From: Guillardia theta CCMP2712
Lineage: Eukaryota; Cryptophyceae; Pyrenomonadales; Geminigeraceae
Reading direction: 5' to 3'
Length of the DNA stretch: 64,000 nt
NCBI RefSeq assembly: GCF_000315625.1
Contig: NW_005434673.1
Coordinates: 1,168,099 to 1,232,098, forward strand
Shown here in pieces: positions 46,039 to 57,578 of the stretch. The notes under the pieces were generated by a model, which did no database searches, had not been told where the DNA came from, and saw nothing but the letters and a program-made list of their open reading frames with translations. The first letter of the stretch is position 1; each line of letters starts with the position of its first letter. The position numbers were made by a program, and so were the translations under genes.

Positions 46039-48125
46039 AGCAACGAAGTGGAGCTGAGCTTATCGAGCTTACTGAGGACGAAGGGAGAGATCAGCTCAGA
46101 GCGCTAGCGAAACAGCCACTTGAGTCTGAAGAAGCCTTCTGGAGGAACGTGGACAAAATCAAGCTACTGTTTAAGAATCTCAAGGATAGTATTCAAGGTG
46201 TTGTGGGGGCACACCAAAGGATGGGGCCGTTAGAGATCCAGATCGCTGAACTCTTGCATGCCAGGTGTAAAGAATCGACTTGTGAATCGTTGCAGTCATT
46301 GGCATTGAATAGAGAATTGCGAAATTGGAAGAAGAGTAATATGAGACCAGAAAAGATTTCTCTCGACGAAATATTCCACTGGGGGCGCATCTTAAAAACT
46401 AGAAGCAAGACGACTACGACCGTGACGCCCGCGATGGATGCGAAGGGAGACGTGTCAGTGGTGAATATCACTGTGGCAAGTGAACCGATGGTACCGAATG
46501 AACCGCAGGCTGTCGGAGAAGTTGCAGTGGGCAAGAAGAGATCCTCGGGGTCAGGCGAAAATAGTGGTCAAGCGGATTCGGGAGAGAATTCTCACGTCGA
46601 TCCCAAATGGTATGGTAATTACCCAGTTCGTGGGAGTATACCTCCATCATATCCCCAAGGTATCATGTTTCCCAGCCAAGACCCGTTTTTCAATTTCTAT
46701 GCTCAAGGTCAACCCTCTATGTATCCATTTCCTATCCAAGGTCCGGTCGGGAACGTCCCAACGTTTTACCAGGCTTCTGGTCAAGCTCCTTCAGGACCTG
46801 GTAGGGCGGGACAAGATCAGGCGGCGTTTGACCCTAGCTCATACCGTGGTGGTTTCCCTGGCCGCGGAGGCGAGGGGGACGGCGGACCTAACCATACGGG
46901 TTACCGTGGCAGGGGAAGGCGGAATCAGGATGGGTACCATAATGGAGGGAGAGGAAGTTTCAAAGGAGGCTATGGTAGAGGTCAGGGTGGACAGAAAGGA
47001 CATGGAGGCAAAGGTTGGAAGGGTGGTCGAGGTCATGGAAATTTCAATCACAACCACAACTACAATAACAACAACTACAATCAAAATAATGGCAACTACA
47101 AAAATCAGCGGTTTAACCCTCGAGGGGTTGAAAGTGAACAACCGTCATCTGTCTTGCAGAATTTGTTGTCAGGGGGAGTTGTGGACGCTGAAACCACGCG
47201 CAAGATGGGGGAAGCGTTGATTCAGGCAGCTCAACGCATGGCAGCGAATGCTTCTTCAAGTTCACACAGTCACCAGCAGAAGGCTGACGCAGACGGCCAG
47301 CGGAATGAGTCAGAAAAGAAATCTTCTGTTCCTGCAAATCCATTTGAACGCTCATCGGCCCAGAATGCAACGGAATCTGCATCACAGGCTAATCGAAGGC
47401 AAGGAGCGTGGAAAGCAAATTTCACATTTGGTCTCGACTCCACGTCTACCATCGAGGAATTGCAGGAAATTGCATTGCAGGTAAAGGAGAAAGAAGGAGC
47501 TGGAGGCCATACGTTCTTGCTGGACTCTGGTGCTAATATCTCCATGGTCAAGGAAGAGTCTATGTTGTTTGATGTCCAAGCTGGACCTGAATTTCAGGTG
47601 CTTACCGCTGGAGGTACTGTCGTCTGTGATAAGGTTGGAAAATTACGACTGCAACTGGTTTGTCCAACAACTAACACCTGTCTGGACGAGATTATTGTCA
47701 ACGTTCGCGTATGCCCGCTAGTCCCAATATCGTTGCTTAGCTTGGATGATGTTCTTGGGACTGACTACCACATGTTATCACGGGGCTCCAGGAGTGCCCT
47801 AAAGTCTTACATTTGCTCAGAAGATGGTGCATTGAAAATCGATGTATTCCAACGAGATAGGTTGTACTTTTTGCAGACGGTTCTCATGGGAGATGGGAAG
47901 ATTAGTGTGGCGTGCAACAGTACAACCTCTTGCGCTGGTACGAGCAATGGTGATAATTACAGTGGGGGTCCATCAAGTTTAGTGACTCTCAAGCCAGAGG
48001 AGAACATGTGTGAGCAGTCCCGATTGTCAGCTGCGACAGAATCGGCCATCTGGCACCTTCGGCTCGGACATCTGGAAGCAAAGATTCAAAAATTACTAGC
48101 CGATTCGGTGAAGTATATCACGTGA
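45972..48125 (+). CDS. Retroelement gag-protease ORF with integrase N-terminus
   Basis: 717 residues. Its helical N-terminus continues gag. The nucleocapsid-like part is Gly/Arg/Asn-rich (GYRGRGRRNQDGYHNGGRG; HNHNYNNNNYNQNNGNY) and lacks the CCHC knuckle usual for copia gag. The aspartic protease motif is FLLDSGANISMV. The GAG-pre-integrase segment AIWHLRLGHLEAKIQKLL holds the two His of the integrase zinc site. The frame stops at 48125, just where the zinc-site Cys pair should follow. Confidence 0.85.
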   Translation: MSGGGNYPLAFFKTLALVRWNVKQRSGAELIELTEDEGRDQLRALAKQPLESEEAFWRNVDKIKLLFKNLKDSIQGVVGAHQRMGPLEIQIAELLHARCKESTCESLQSLALNRELRNWKKSNMRPEKISLDEIFHWGRILKTRSKTTTTVTPAMDAKGDVSVVNITVASEPMVPNEPQAVGEVAVGKKRSSGSGENSGQADSGENSHVDPKWYGNYPVRGSIPPSYPQGIMFPSQDPFFNFYAQGQPSMYPFPIQGPVGNVPTFYQASGQAPSGPGRAGQDQAAFDPSSYRGGFPGRGGEGDGGPNHTGYRGRGRRNQDGYHNGGRGSFKGGYGRGQGGQKGHGGKGWKGGRGHGNFNHNHNYNNNNYNQNNGNYKNQRFNPRGVESEQPSSVLQNLLSGGVVDAETTRKMGEALIQAAQRMAANASSSSHSHQQKADADGQRNESEKKSSVPANPFERSSAQNATESASQANRRQGAWKANFTFGLDSTSTIEELQEIALQVKEKEGAGGHTFLLDSGANISMVKEESMLFDVQAGPEFQVLTAGGTVVCDKVGKLRLQLVCPTTNTCLDEIIVNVRVCPLVPISLLSLDDVLGTDYHMLSRGSRSALKSYICSEDGALKIDVFQRDRLYFLQTVLMGDGKISVACNSTTSCAGTSNGDNYSGGPSSLVTLKPEENMCEQSRLSAATESAIWHLRLGHLEAKIQKLLADSVKYIT

Positions 48126-50145
48126 CAGCTCTCGTCCTAAGGTACAGAAGATTGTATCTGACAACGGTTCAGAATTCAGCTCTGTGGAGCTGGAGAGCTT
48201 TTTCGTTGATCATGGGATACGACATGACAAAACTCCAGAGTACTCTCAGGTCTACAATGCGTTCGCTGAACGTGGAATCAGAAGCGTAATGTCCATTCAT
48301 CGGACGTTACTACGTCAGAGCGGGGTACCCCGGAGCAAATGGGAATATTCCGTACAGCAGGCAGTTTTACTGTACAACATTCTGCCTAGTGGACGAAATC
48401 TAGGGTATTCCTCACCATACTTGATATATACAACCGAGCAGTTTGACTATCGCAAGCTCAAGGTTTTTGGGTGCAGCACCTTCTTCAAGAATGAACTACG
48501 CACGTCAAAGGTGGATGATCCAGCAATTCATGGTTTAAATCTGGGAAACGCGTGCGCTTTCTCTGGATATAAGGTGGGGTATTTGGTTTGGGATATCGAG
48601 CATGATAGAATCGTCCATACGAATAATCTTACGTTTGACGAGCTGTATTTTCCATTACGTTGCCGACGTTTTCAGGCATCTAATGTGGAGGATGAATTGT
48701 TGAAGGAACTAGTACCTTGTGCACCAGTGGCATCTGACGACGACGAAGACTCCTCGGAAAATGCGAGTGAAACAGAATTGCAAATTCCTGAGGAAGTTGC
48801 AACGTCTGGCAGGAAGCGACACTGTCAGAGAGGCTCTGGTCCTGACGCAAGTGAAGTTTCCGCGAGCAAGCGCCTCCAATTGGAATTTCCACCTTCCTCG
48901 GTCCAAGGCCTGACATCTGGAGATCAACGGGAGGATACAGGAGAGCTTCGGTTGAGGGATGATACCGAATATGTGCCTGACGGTGCAATGTCTCCAGTTC
49001 CTCCAGCAGGCAGAAGAACACGGAGGGATTTCAAGGCGGAGCGAGGGGTCTTGGAAAGCAAATATGTCAATCGAGATGTCGAAGTTCTTGTAAATGGTCA
49101 AGTAGAGCAAGGCAAAATTTTGCAGATGGTTTTCAAGGAGGGAAAGTTTCTCGCGCGGATTGTTTTCCCAACTCTCGACAATTACTGGGTGTTACGGTCT
49201 GTCACTGATCCTGACATCAAGTTTTTGGAACAAACCGAACAGAAGGCAATGGTGGTGCTTACAAGTGGGGAGACAATATCAGAGGTCTGCATGTTAGCAG
49301 ATTATTACTCGTGCAGCTTTCCACCGAACGTCTTTGGTGATATGACCGACCATACCAAGGTTTTTAAACCCTGTCTTGATCGTGCAGCGGATGAGATCAA
49401 GGATGTTGTCGAAGCTACAGTTGGGGGTTCGCCTGAAGTGGTTGTACTTTCCCAGCACAAGAAATTTCCACAGTATCTGCAAGTTACACATATTGTGCAG
49501 GGGTCGACTGAATCTGAAGAGATCTTGTATGTTTGGGACAGGGGGGAAGACAGGACAAGCCTTCAGCCAGCATCCCAGCGTTTTGTTCCAGTATGGAGGG
49601 ATGAGATGTACAAAACTCGTTTACAGCATGTCGATCCTGTGTCATCTGCCCCACAGGTCAGTGCTAATGTGGACCCTACTTTCAGGGATACGCGTCTTCT
49701 TGTGGCGAATCTAGCGTTGGTCTCTCCCGTATGGGACGCGGTGGAGCTGGCGTCTGACCTGTTATCTCTGATGTCTTCCGACCGTGACAATCCAACTGCA
49801 ATGCCTGAGAATCAGGCAGATTACGCGATGACAGCGGCTTGCGATGCAGGAGATGTGGAGAACGAAAGTAGTTTTGACAAGTTACCAGATCCCAAGACAA
49901 GGTCAGAGATGTTACGTCGTCCGGATCGGCATCTTTGGGAGCAGGCTGAAAAGGAGGAAATTGCGAAGATCGAAAGTCGTGGGGTCTGGGAAGTTGTTAC
50001 GCGTGATCAGAAAAAACAGGGAGTCAAATCATTCTGTAATTGCTCGCGCCTTGTGGGTGTATGCTTCAAAACGAGACGTGAAGGGCAAGATCTTGAAACG
50101 AAAGGGGCGGCTAGTTATCATGGGCAACTTACTTCCTTCATCTGA
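48126..50145 (+). pseudogene. Integrase C-terminal remnant and start of RT
   Basis: The frame resumes with KIVSDNGSEF (second catalytic Asp of the DDE core), then EYSQVYNAFAERGIRSVMSI (Glu) and the copia integrase tail (FGCSTFFKNE..., FSGYKVGYLVWDIEHDRIV). The zinc-site Cys pair and the first catalytic Asp are absent: the sequence jumps from the His pair to the second Asp within about 60 bp. A long acidic linker leads to the RT start (ESRGVWEVVTRD), after which the frame is lost at an A-run near 50010-50016. Confidence 0.85.
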
Positions 50146-51484
50146 AGAATTGTTTGCACCGACTACATCGTTGGACAATATCCGGCTCTTGCTGAGCATC
50201 GCGGCAGGCAACCGTTGGAGAATCACATTCAGGGATATCTCTGCTGCTTTCTTGTATGGTGACTTGGAGGTTCCTGTGTATTTGATTCCTCCAGATATCA
50301 TGAGTCTTCCTCCTGAGTGCCTCCTCAAAGTCTTGAAGTCGCTCTATGGACTTCGCATTGCACCAAGGAGATGGTATCTTAAGTTCACGCAGGTGTTGAA
50401 GACGGTGGGAGCAAGTGGGATAGGACATGATGAGATCATCTACCGATACTCCAACTGTGCGGGGGACGTCTTGCTTCTGACTGTCTTCGTGGATGACTTA
50501 CTCATTGTCTCTCAAACTGAAGCAATTAAGATTGAGTTTCTTGAGAAGCTCAACACAGTATTCGACTTTTCGGGGAGTGAGGCAACAGGTACCTTCTTGG
50601 GCATTAAAATAGAACAGAATGACGATCAGGGTCGGATAACTTTGTCACAACAGCATTTCATTGAAAAGATTGTTGAACGCTTTGAAATCGTTGCCAGAGG
50701 TGTCAAAACGGTATTACCTGGTCACTATCTCAAGACTTATCACTTGGAGGGTAAGTTGTTGAACAAGAAGGAAGTCCGCACTTATCAGAGTCTTCTGGGG
50801 TCCATTCTCTACGTGGCAAATTGTACGAGGGTTGATATCGCATTCGCGACGAGCGTCCTTAGTCGCTTTGCTCGGGCTCCTAGGCAGTGCGATATGGATG
50901 CCTTAATTCATCTTCTACAGTACCTTTACACTACTCGGGAGGTTCAGATCGTATACCATTGTCACGGAGTATCTTACCACCAGGAGTGTTTTGTCAATGA
51001 GATGATTGCATTCAGTGATGCTGGTTGGGGTACCGAGATTATTACGAGACGGAGTCAAAGCGGATATGGAATCGTTCTGAATGGTGGGGTAGTCGTCTTC
51101 GGTTCAAAAATGCAGAAGGTTGTTGCCCTGAGTTCTTCAGAAGCTGAAATTTATGCTGCCACCACATGCGCGAAACTAGTCAAGCTTTATAGAAATCTCT
51201 TGGGTCAGATGGGATTTACGCAGACTCGTCCTACTCTCTTGCTAATCGACAATGAACCATGTCTGAGGCTTTTGTGGGACAAGCGAAGTTATAGTCGACT
51301 CAAACACATTGATATTCGAACGAAGTATGCTGTTGATTTGGTAGAAAAGGACGAGCTCTATCCAGAAAAGATTCATACTTCTTATCAGCCTGGTGATTTG
51401 CTGACGAAAGTTCTGCCTTTGAATCGGTGGAGGCTCCTTGGTGAATTTCTCTTCGGAGACCCCTTACCGGATATGCTGCTCTGA
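50025..51484 (+). CDS. Retroelement reverse transcriptase and RNase H
   Basis: Continues the RT in the +1 frame: ALWVYASKRDVKGKILKRKG, FRDISAAFLYGDLEVPVYL, KSLYGLRIAPRRWY, then the catalytic FVDDLLIVS (YVDD type). FLGIKIEQNDDQGRI and YQSLLGSILYVANCTRVDIA follow. RNase H motifs: AFSDAGWG, ALSSSEAEIYAATTC, LKHIDIRTKY. Ends PDMLL. RT and RNase H appear intact from the frameshift on; the open frame itself begins upstream at 49844. Confidence 0.92.
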
Positions 51485-52684
51485 GGATGCTCGCCTGTCA
51501 TGCTCTCTGCGCTTCATGCTCTCTGCGCTTCTGTCAGGGTCAGTGCTACTCTGTTCCCATGCCGTCAGTCGCCAAAGTTGTATGCCCCGTGTGTGATTGA
51601 CGGTGATCCGAGTTCCAGTCTCCGACAAGGAGATTCAACCGATCCTGCTGCGGTGGCTTCCAGGCTTTATCTTCCGTCTTCTATCCGATTCAGGGAGGGT
51701 GTCTCGGGTGATGTCACCGAGGAGACTCTCATGGAGAACGTGAAGGAATCGGATGAATCGGAAGGAGGATAAAGACAGACACGTCTTCCTCAAGCCTGTG
51801 GCTAGCTGCAACCAAGACATCTGTTCTAGGTTAGTATCTTAGAAACTCGCTCATCCTGATCTATGGAACCCATGACGGTAGTGAACGATGAAATTGAATG
51901 GCCAAAATGAAAATTGAGAAAGAAATGACGGATGAGTCGAGATCGATAAGTCATGTGGTTGAAATGAAAGCGCTGACGTCAAAAATGATTGTGCCTTGGC
52001 AAAACAATGATCCCCGGGGTAGATAGGATAGAAAGGGCCCATAGATTAGAAACGAGAAAATTGTGTTCAAAACAATCAGAGATCAATCAATGCATTGCAA
52101 GAATTCTGAACCTGATCTCTGGAGCTTGATTGGAATTCTAAATTCTTGGCATCATCAATGGGTGGAGATGTCTTCATTGCTCAATGCGCAAGCTTCAGAG
52201 AGGTCACACGATGACCAATCTCATCATGAGGATCAGGTTGAAGAGGAGGAGGAGCTGTCTGACTTGAAAGATGCAGATGTGTTCAGGACTTAGTCTTGAA
52301 CTGACACTGCAGGCAGCTGGGAAGAGTTTATGATGGAAGGTGAGGAGGAGCGCAGGTGTCACAGGAGGAGAAACGCAAGTGCACCAGGGTGCACACTTGA
52401 AGCGAAGGAGGAGCGCAGGAGGCATGCAAGATGGGGGATGAGCCTGTGCAGAACGGTTGATGGAGTGGTAGCAGCAAGATGACCTTGGAGAGGAGAGCAG
52501 CATGGAAGTCAGCTTGGGAAAGATGTTGATGGTCAGGTGATGGGAGCAGCTGACAACGCTGCAAGAAGCTAGAGCGAGCGTTGGAAAGGAGGACATCGCA
52601 GGGGACAGCTGCTTAGCTGTCAAGCAGATGATTTTGACAAGCTGAGAAGGTTGCAGCCTTCTGACTTGCTTCCCAAAGGGAGGG
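51485..52684 (+). other. Non-coding 3' internal region and polypurine tract
   Basis: 1200 bp between the pol stop and the 3' LTR, long for copia. A 90-codon ORF at 51500-51772 has no recognised feature. AAAGGGAGGG at 52675-52684 abuts the LTR and is the likely plus-strand primer (polypurine tract). Confidence 0.7.
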
Positions 52685-53175
52685 TGTAAGAACTCAGGTT
52701 CTGACAAACCTCTCAGAAGTTCTTTCAGACGTGATAAGTTCAAGGGATGCGTCTAATCAGGTTGTGAACCAAGTGAAGCCTGCAGGTCCAAGCTAGTGGG
52801 CTGGAGCTTAGTCTGTGACTTAGAAGATCCGGTTGGTTGGAGCCTGGGGAAGCTGAGGCGGCGCCGGAGGAATCAAGAGGCGCCGGCTGTCGAAGAGGCA
52901 GCACTCGTACAGTGGTGGAAGTAAGGCGGTGGTGTGTGAAGGGAAGCTGTTTGGTTGGTCTTGCTGCTACGAGTGTTGGGAATAAAGTGCTGGGGATTGT
53001 TGGGAAGTTGATCTGAGTTATCTGAGGTGTTTGGTTGGCTGTGAAAGTCATTGGTGTCTTCGTGCGCACATCATCTGTGAGTCTTGGTCTTTGGACTTAT
53101 CAGTCAGCTGTTGAGCTGTTCTACTAGTCATTCATCTGTGCACAGACTCTAGGAGTCAGGAATTGATTCCAATAC
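52685..53175 (+). repeat. 3' LTR
   Basis: Direct copy of 44699-45189 with about three substitutions. Ends AATAC immediately before CGCCGCC. Minus-strand open frames of 109 codons occur in both LTRs and are fortuitous. Confidence 0.95.
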
Positions 53176-53182
53176 CGCCGCC

Positions 53183-53610
53183 AGGCCGGCGGCCGGGCCC
53201 CGGGCGCCGCACCGCCGTCCGACCGTCCGACCGTCACTGTCACCGGCTCACCGGGTGACCGGCGGCCAAGTCACAGTGAAGCCAGTTCGGACCCGACTGA
53301 TCCCGGCTGTCGACTTGTAGTAACTTGGCTAAGCCCCGCCACTGTGACACGGTACGGTCCGAGGCTGAGCCTAGCCTCGGTGATCGCCGGGATCGGACTG
53401 ACTTATCTTACTAGGCCATACTCACTGACCGGCCATCGCGCCCGCCGGGGCGGCCCGCGGCGGGCCGGCCGGGCCCAGCCTGCCAGGCACTGTCAGGCGG
53501 CACGGTTCAACGGCGCCGCGGTTGAGAGTTACCCCGGCGGCGTCGGAGACGGTCCGATCGGAGCCAGCCTGCCCGGCGGGCTCAGCCCGGCGGCCCGACT
53601 TCAATCCCTT
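53183..53610. other. GC-rich island 4, right part
   Basis: Continuation of the island split by the retroelement: GGCC/CCGG runs, CCGTCCGACCGTCCGACCG, GTCAC/GTGAC words. GC content falls abruptly after 53600. No coding signal. Confidence 0.75.
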
Positions 53611-53861
53611 TACTGACTTCAATGGTTTCACAGTTTAGTTAAAAATCAGGGTTTTCTTCAATAGCGGGAGGAGGAAGGTAGGATCAACATCTGGTGGTTT
53701 CGGCATCCAAGAAGAGGATCCTTGACGATCCGATCGCACCTGCACAGGCCTACTGGTTCTAGCTCTGAAATCTGCCTAGGATACCTCGTCCCGACTCTAT
53801 ACTCGCCCCTGCTCCCCCTTCAATGTCTGCTGACCTGCGAAACCTTCACTGGCTCACCTCA

Positions 53862-55080
53862 ATGAGCAAAATCTTCCTTCTCCTCCACCTCCTCCTTCTC
53901 TTCTCCTTCTTCTCTCCTTCAGATGCAAGTAGGAATCATCTGCCCGTTCTCCGCCTACCGTCCCTGCGCCTCCGAGGAGGTTACCAGCGAATCGAGCCAC
54001 AAGTGAACGCAACGTGGGATGCCCGGTCACTCAAGATGGAAATAAAGGAAAAGGGCTGGGGGGCTTGCTATTGGAAGACGAATGGAACTGAAGATTACTT
54101 GGTTTGTGCGATCTTGGATAGCAAATTGTTTGATTAAAAGCTCATGCAGGGCATTGCAGGGAGAATCTTCGCGTTCGAACCTTCAAAGTGAGTAACTCAT
54201 GCGAATGTTCCCGACGAGAGGCTGATAGACCTGCATCAGGACGTGTATCTTGCCGTTATGGAATGCCGAGATCGAAGACTTGAGTTTCCCGCGTTGGCAG
54301 GACGGCAAGGAGGTTGATTTCGAAGAGATGAAACGGGTGAATCAAGCTGGTTACCCTTTCAGATTCTGGCTTTCAAAGCTTCTCAACACCAAAGAGGAAG
54401 GCGAGAATAAGCTGAAAATTGGTGGACTGTCCTCCTTGGCCTCGCCTTTCCAACTTATTGCGTTGACAAATTCCATTCAGAGCAACTTCATGGCCCCTTA
54501 TGACTTCATCATCGCAGACCGGAAGGTAATCCGGCAGAAGTACGCGGTGAAGGAGCGTCCATTCGGCAGCAAAGACAACTGCTGGGTGTTCCAGATGCAA
54601 GGGGAGGGAGAGCCCAGGATTGTGAATATCAAGCTGGGGGAGGACGATCGTATGTTGTCGCAGAGAGAACCGATGCACGTCTTCCAGCTAGAGACCTTCA
54701 ATGCTTCCTTAGATCGCCCGGTCGACGTCACCCACGGCGTCTCAGGACTTCCTCTCTTGCTAAATGGTGAAAGAGTCTCCACGTATATCCGGTGGAAGTC
54801 AAACTTGAGGCCGATGCGCCCCAATGAAGTCACGTGGAACCCTGAGACAACAAGAGCTGCCTTCACTGCAATCTGCACGCTAGGAGAGCATGTTTGCCTC
54901 GCCACCATCTTCAAAGAGCTCACTGTGCACGAATTTGCCGTGTGCTTGCAGGTATCAAGGACGGGGAGGCGAACGTATGCGTTGATCTACATTTGGCAGG
55001 ATTTCGGAATGAGAGACGCGCTGTTGCTGGGAGGGAGTGGGGACGTTTGCAGCTGGGTTCGACAAGGTCAATCGCCGTGA
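53862..55080 (+). CDS. Secretory phosphodiester-glycosidase-like protein
   Basis: Four exons. The start at 53862 gives a strong signal peptide (IFLLLHLLLLFSFFSPSDA), then SRNHLPVLRLPSLRLRGG; an in-frame ATG at 53823 would bury it. The body contains YDFIIADRKVIRQKYAV, VDVTHGVSGLPLLLNGE, ETTRAAFTAI and, after a 48-nt intron, DFGMRDALLLGGSGDVCSW. The order HGVSG..LLxxG / TRxAxxxI / FGxxDALxLxGGxS resembles the phosphodiester glycosidase fold of NAGPA (mannose-6-phosphate uncovering enzyme) and DUF2233 proteins, where the last motif is NLDGGGSS. The usual Asp there is Gly (LGGSGD), so activity is doubtful. Ends QGQSP. Confidence 0.55.
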
Positions 55081-55572
55081 ATGTAAATCTTGCTGCTGAC
55101 TCTATGTGAAGAAAACACTCAAGGTGACCTTGACACAAGTTTCTTGGCCGCCAAGCCTAGATCAGGTTGTGATCGTCAGGTTTAATGGAATTCTTTCGCG
55201 ATTGAACTTGGCGCTCTCAGGTAGTACGAGATCTTTCATTCGACGAGGCATAAGGCCGCTCAATGCAGTGATAGCGGCTTATTCTAAATCATGATCTTCT
55301 ACCTCTTCTTGTAAATTCACTTCCGTGTGGACACTTGTTTGCTCGACCTTCTCGGCTTGTTTTCAGGGCTGACAATCCATAACACCCATCACATCTAATG
55401 CATCCTTGAACTTGGATTGACGACTTTGAGGCTATAGCATAGACATTCACGTCTTTGATAATTTCACTGTCTCTTTTCATTCTCACCCTAGGGGATCCTT
55501 CTCTAAAACCCCTTGTTTGATCGAGCACCTTCGACTTATCAATGATTGCGATGAGTCTTCAAGAAAGTTCGT
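55081..55572. other. Intergenic region
   Basis: No convincing exon, repeat or motif seen on either strand. Confidence 0.5.
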
Positions 55573-56890
55573 ATGGATAACATTAGCAGGATGAATCAAA
55601 CCAAGAAAGTTCGGGCTGAAACTTTTAGCATGGTTTCAGTCAAACTTCAACAATCCCTCACGCTCAATGTTTCGGTGGATCCACCAGCCCGATGCAGCTC
55701 CAACTTAATTCTGCTCGTTAATCCACCCTTCAATATAGGTTGCCCGACGCGACACTTTTTGGGAGGACCTACCCGCCTGCCCCGGGGCGCCATGGAGGAG
55801 CACGGGAGCATGCGAGACGTGAAGGGACAAGGGCTCTGCCGGGTCTGATCGAGCAAGCTCAGGCTGCCCTCCCCGAGTCCATCTTTGACTCCATCGACTG
55901 GTTTCAGACCAGAAGCGCTGGGCCCTAGCAGACCAACAGCTGGTTGGGCCGCATCGTTGTAGGGAATAAGTTGGAGCATGTCGAGCTCGATGTTCAGGTA
56001 TGCTGTCATGCTTGTGGCTTGCTAGCACAATGAGCATTCTTCAGTCGCAGAAGACCAAAGTGGAAGATGCGAGAGGATGAGCATTCTTCTTCGGAAGACG
56101 AGATGTTAGTAAGAGAAAAGCTCATGTGCAAGTCTCCGTATTGATGTTCAGCGCAAAGGAACTCTCAACGACCAAGACGGCTTCATCAAGAAAGCTTGCC
56201 GAGACTCTTTCTCGTGCTGGTCTGCTACAAACTCCTTGCGCTGTACGCAATCCCGACTACCTCGGGAAAAGAAACATGCCAGACGTCGAGGAAGACAAGT
56301 CGGCGGTTTGTGTCTCGAATACCAGGGCAGAGTTCGCAACGTAAGAACACTTAACTTGCATGATGGGTGTGCTTTTGACCTTTCACAGAGATGCGTCGGA
56401 GCAGCAGGCTGGCTGCGATCAAGCTGAGAGCATCCAGGGCGGAAGAGCTAACCTGAGACCACACGCCATGTCCGAGGGCTGGATCAACGAAGATGAAGAT
56501 CCAGCAAGCTTCTCATTCCAGAACAACGAGGACACAGCGAGTGATGCAGATTATCAACCTCAGATACGTTCCTCCTCAGCTCTTGTTGCACGCCGAATCG
56601 AAAAGTCTCTCAAGAAGGACAACTCAGGATCCGATTCGAGCGAAGAGGAGGAAGATAAGGATGAAGATGTCGCATTTCTTTCAGTCATCTCCAAACTCAA
56701 TGAAATTTCGCCGACAAGTTTTAATGTCAAACTGTACAGGAAGAAGAAGTCTGTTCTAAGAATATTCCAAAAGGGATCTGATGACAGTGAGGATGAAACA
56801 AAAGACATGAAACAATTGTCCAACAGTGTAGTGCAAGTTGCATACCAAAGTAGACTAAACAAAATACACGGAGCACAAGATAATAGGTAA
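55573..56890 (+). CDS. Acidic Ser-rich protein, unassigned
   Basis: The best-supported part runs from about 56077 (MSILLRKTRCY, then a 43-nt intron) through ELSTTKTASSRKLAETL, a 48-nt intron after TRAEFAT, and a long exon 56391-56890. That exon holds EGWINEDEDPASFSFQNNED, RRIEKSLKKDNSGSDSSEEE, VISKLNEISPTSFNVKLYRK and a stop after KIHGAQDNR. Upstream open segments at 55741-55925 (ALPGLIEQAQAALPESIF) and 55951-55998 (WLGRIVVGNKLEHVELDVQ) look real, but their phases do not join cleanly, so they may be a separate gene. No domain recognised; alternating acidic/basic blocks suggest a nuclear or chaperone-like protein. Confidence 0.4.
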
Positions 56891-57578
56891 AGGAACATCG
56901 TTCTAAGCAATATGATACAGTACATCATTTTGTCTCATGTTGTCTCCCTAGCTTACAAACATTGTTCCGTTGCTGTTCTCTTTGTCGTCAAATTCAAGCC
57001 GATGTGTTTACGAGTGTAATCACAAACACAGAACAACTACACATTATGTTCTGGCTGCCTGCTCGTGCTTAAGCCCTCAAACGGCTGAGCTTCCTTCTGT
57101 CTTGCCTCAAACTCTCTTGACTGTCTCCCAGCGCTGCTTGCTTGCTTTGTCCTGACTTTTTCTCACGCTCGCTTCTTCCTCTTCCACCTTGTTAGAAGCT
57201 TCCTTGCCTGTCTGCCTGCCCGCCCGTCCCCGAGCCTGCGGCCTGCCAGCTTCCTCCCTGCTCCCTCTCCACAGGAAGTAGGCCCGGGGTCGGGTAGTAG
57301 AGGGCTATTGCGGGGGTGATGACCGCACAAGGGTGGTCGTAAACGGGCGGATCAGATTTCTCCCTCAGTTCTGATCTGCAGGATGGAACGTTCTTACCCA
57401 CCAATTTCACTCAATATTACTTCGGGTAGTGTACTGACTACCCACCCATACCAGCCTTCGGGAAAAGGAGGGTTAGCACTATTTCCTGATATTCTACATT
57501 CCGCCACCTTGATGCTGCCGACCAGGTGTTCGCAATGCAGGAAGGCGTGACGAACATGGCGCTGGCGTAGCTCACGCC
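56891..57578. other. Intergenic region
   Basis: Mixed-composition sequence. No gene recognised. CCTGCCTGCC words near 57205-57260. Confidence 0.5.

Larger units (their letters stand above)
44692..53182 (+). mobile_element. Ty1/copia-type LTR retrotransposon, full-length but defective
   Basis: Two 491-bp LTRs bound an internal region with gag, protease, integrase remnant, RT and RNase H in copia order (integrase before RT). CGCCGCC directly precedes the left LTR (44692-44698) and follows the right LTR (53176-53182), consistent with a 5-bp target-site duplication inside a repetitive GC-rich target. The LTRs differ at only about three positions, so insertion is recent. Coding capacity is broken: the integrase core is largely missing near 48125 and a frameshift lies near 50015. 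Mobilisation in trans, or decay after insertion, would explain this. Confidence 0.93.

Noticed and set aside
51500-51772. Envelope-like third ORF of the retroelement
   Set aside because: Only 90 codons, no signal peptide or membrane span, no recognisable feature.
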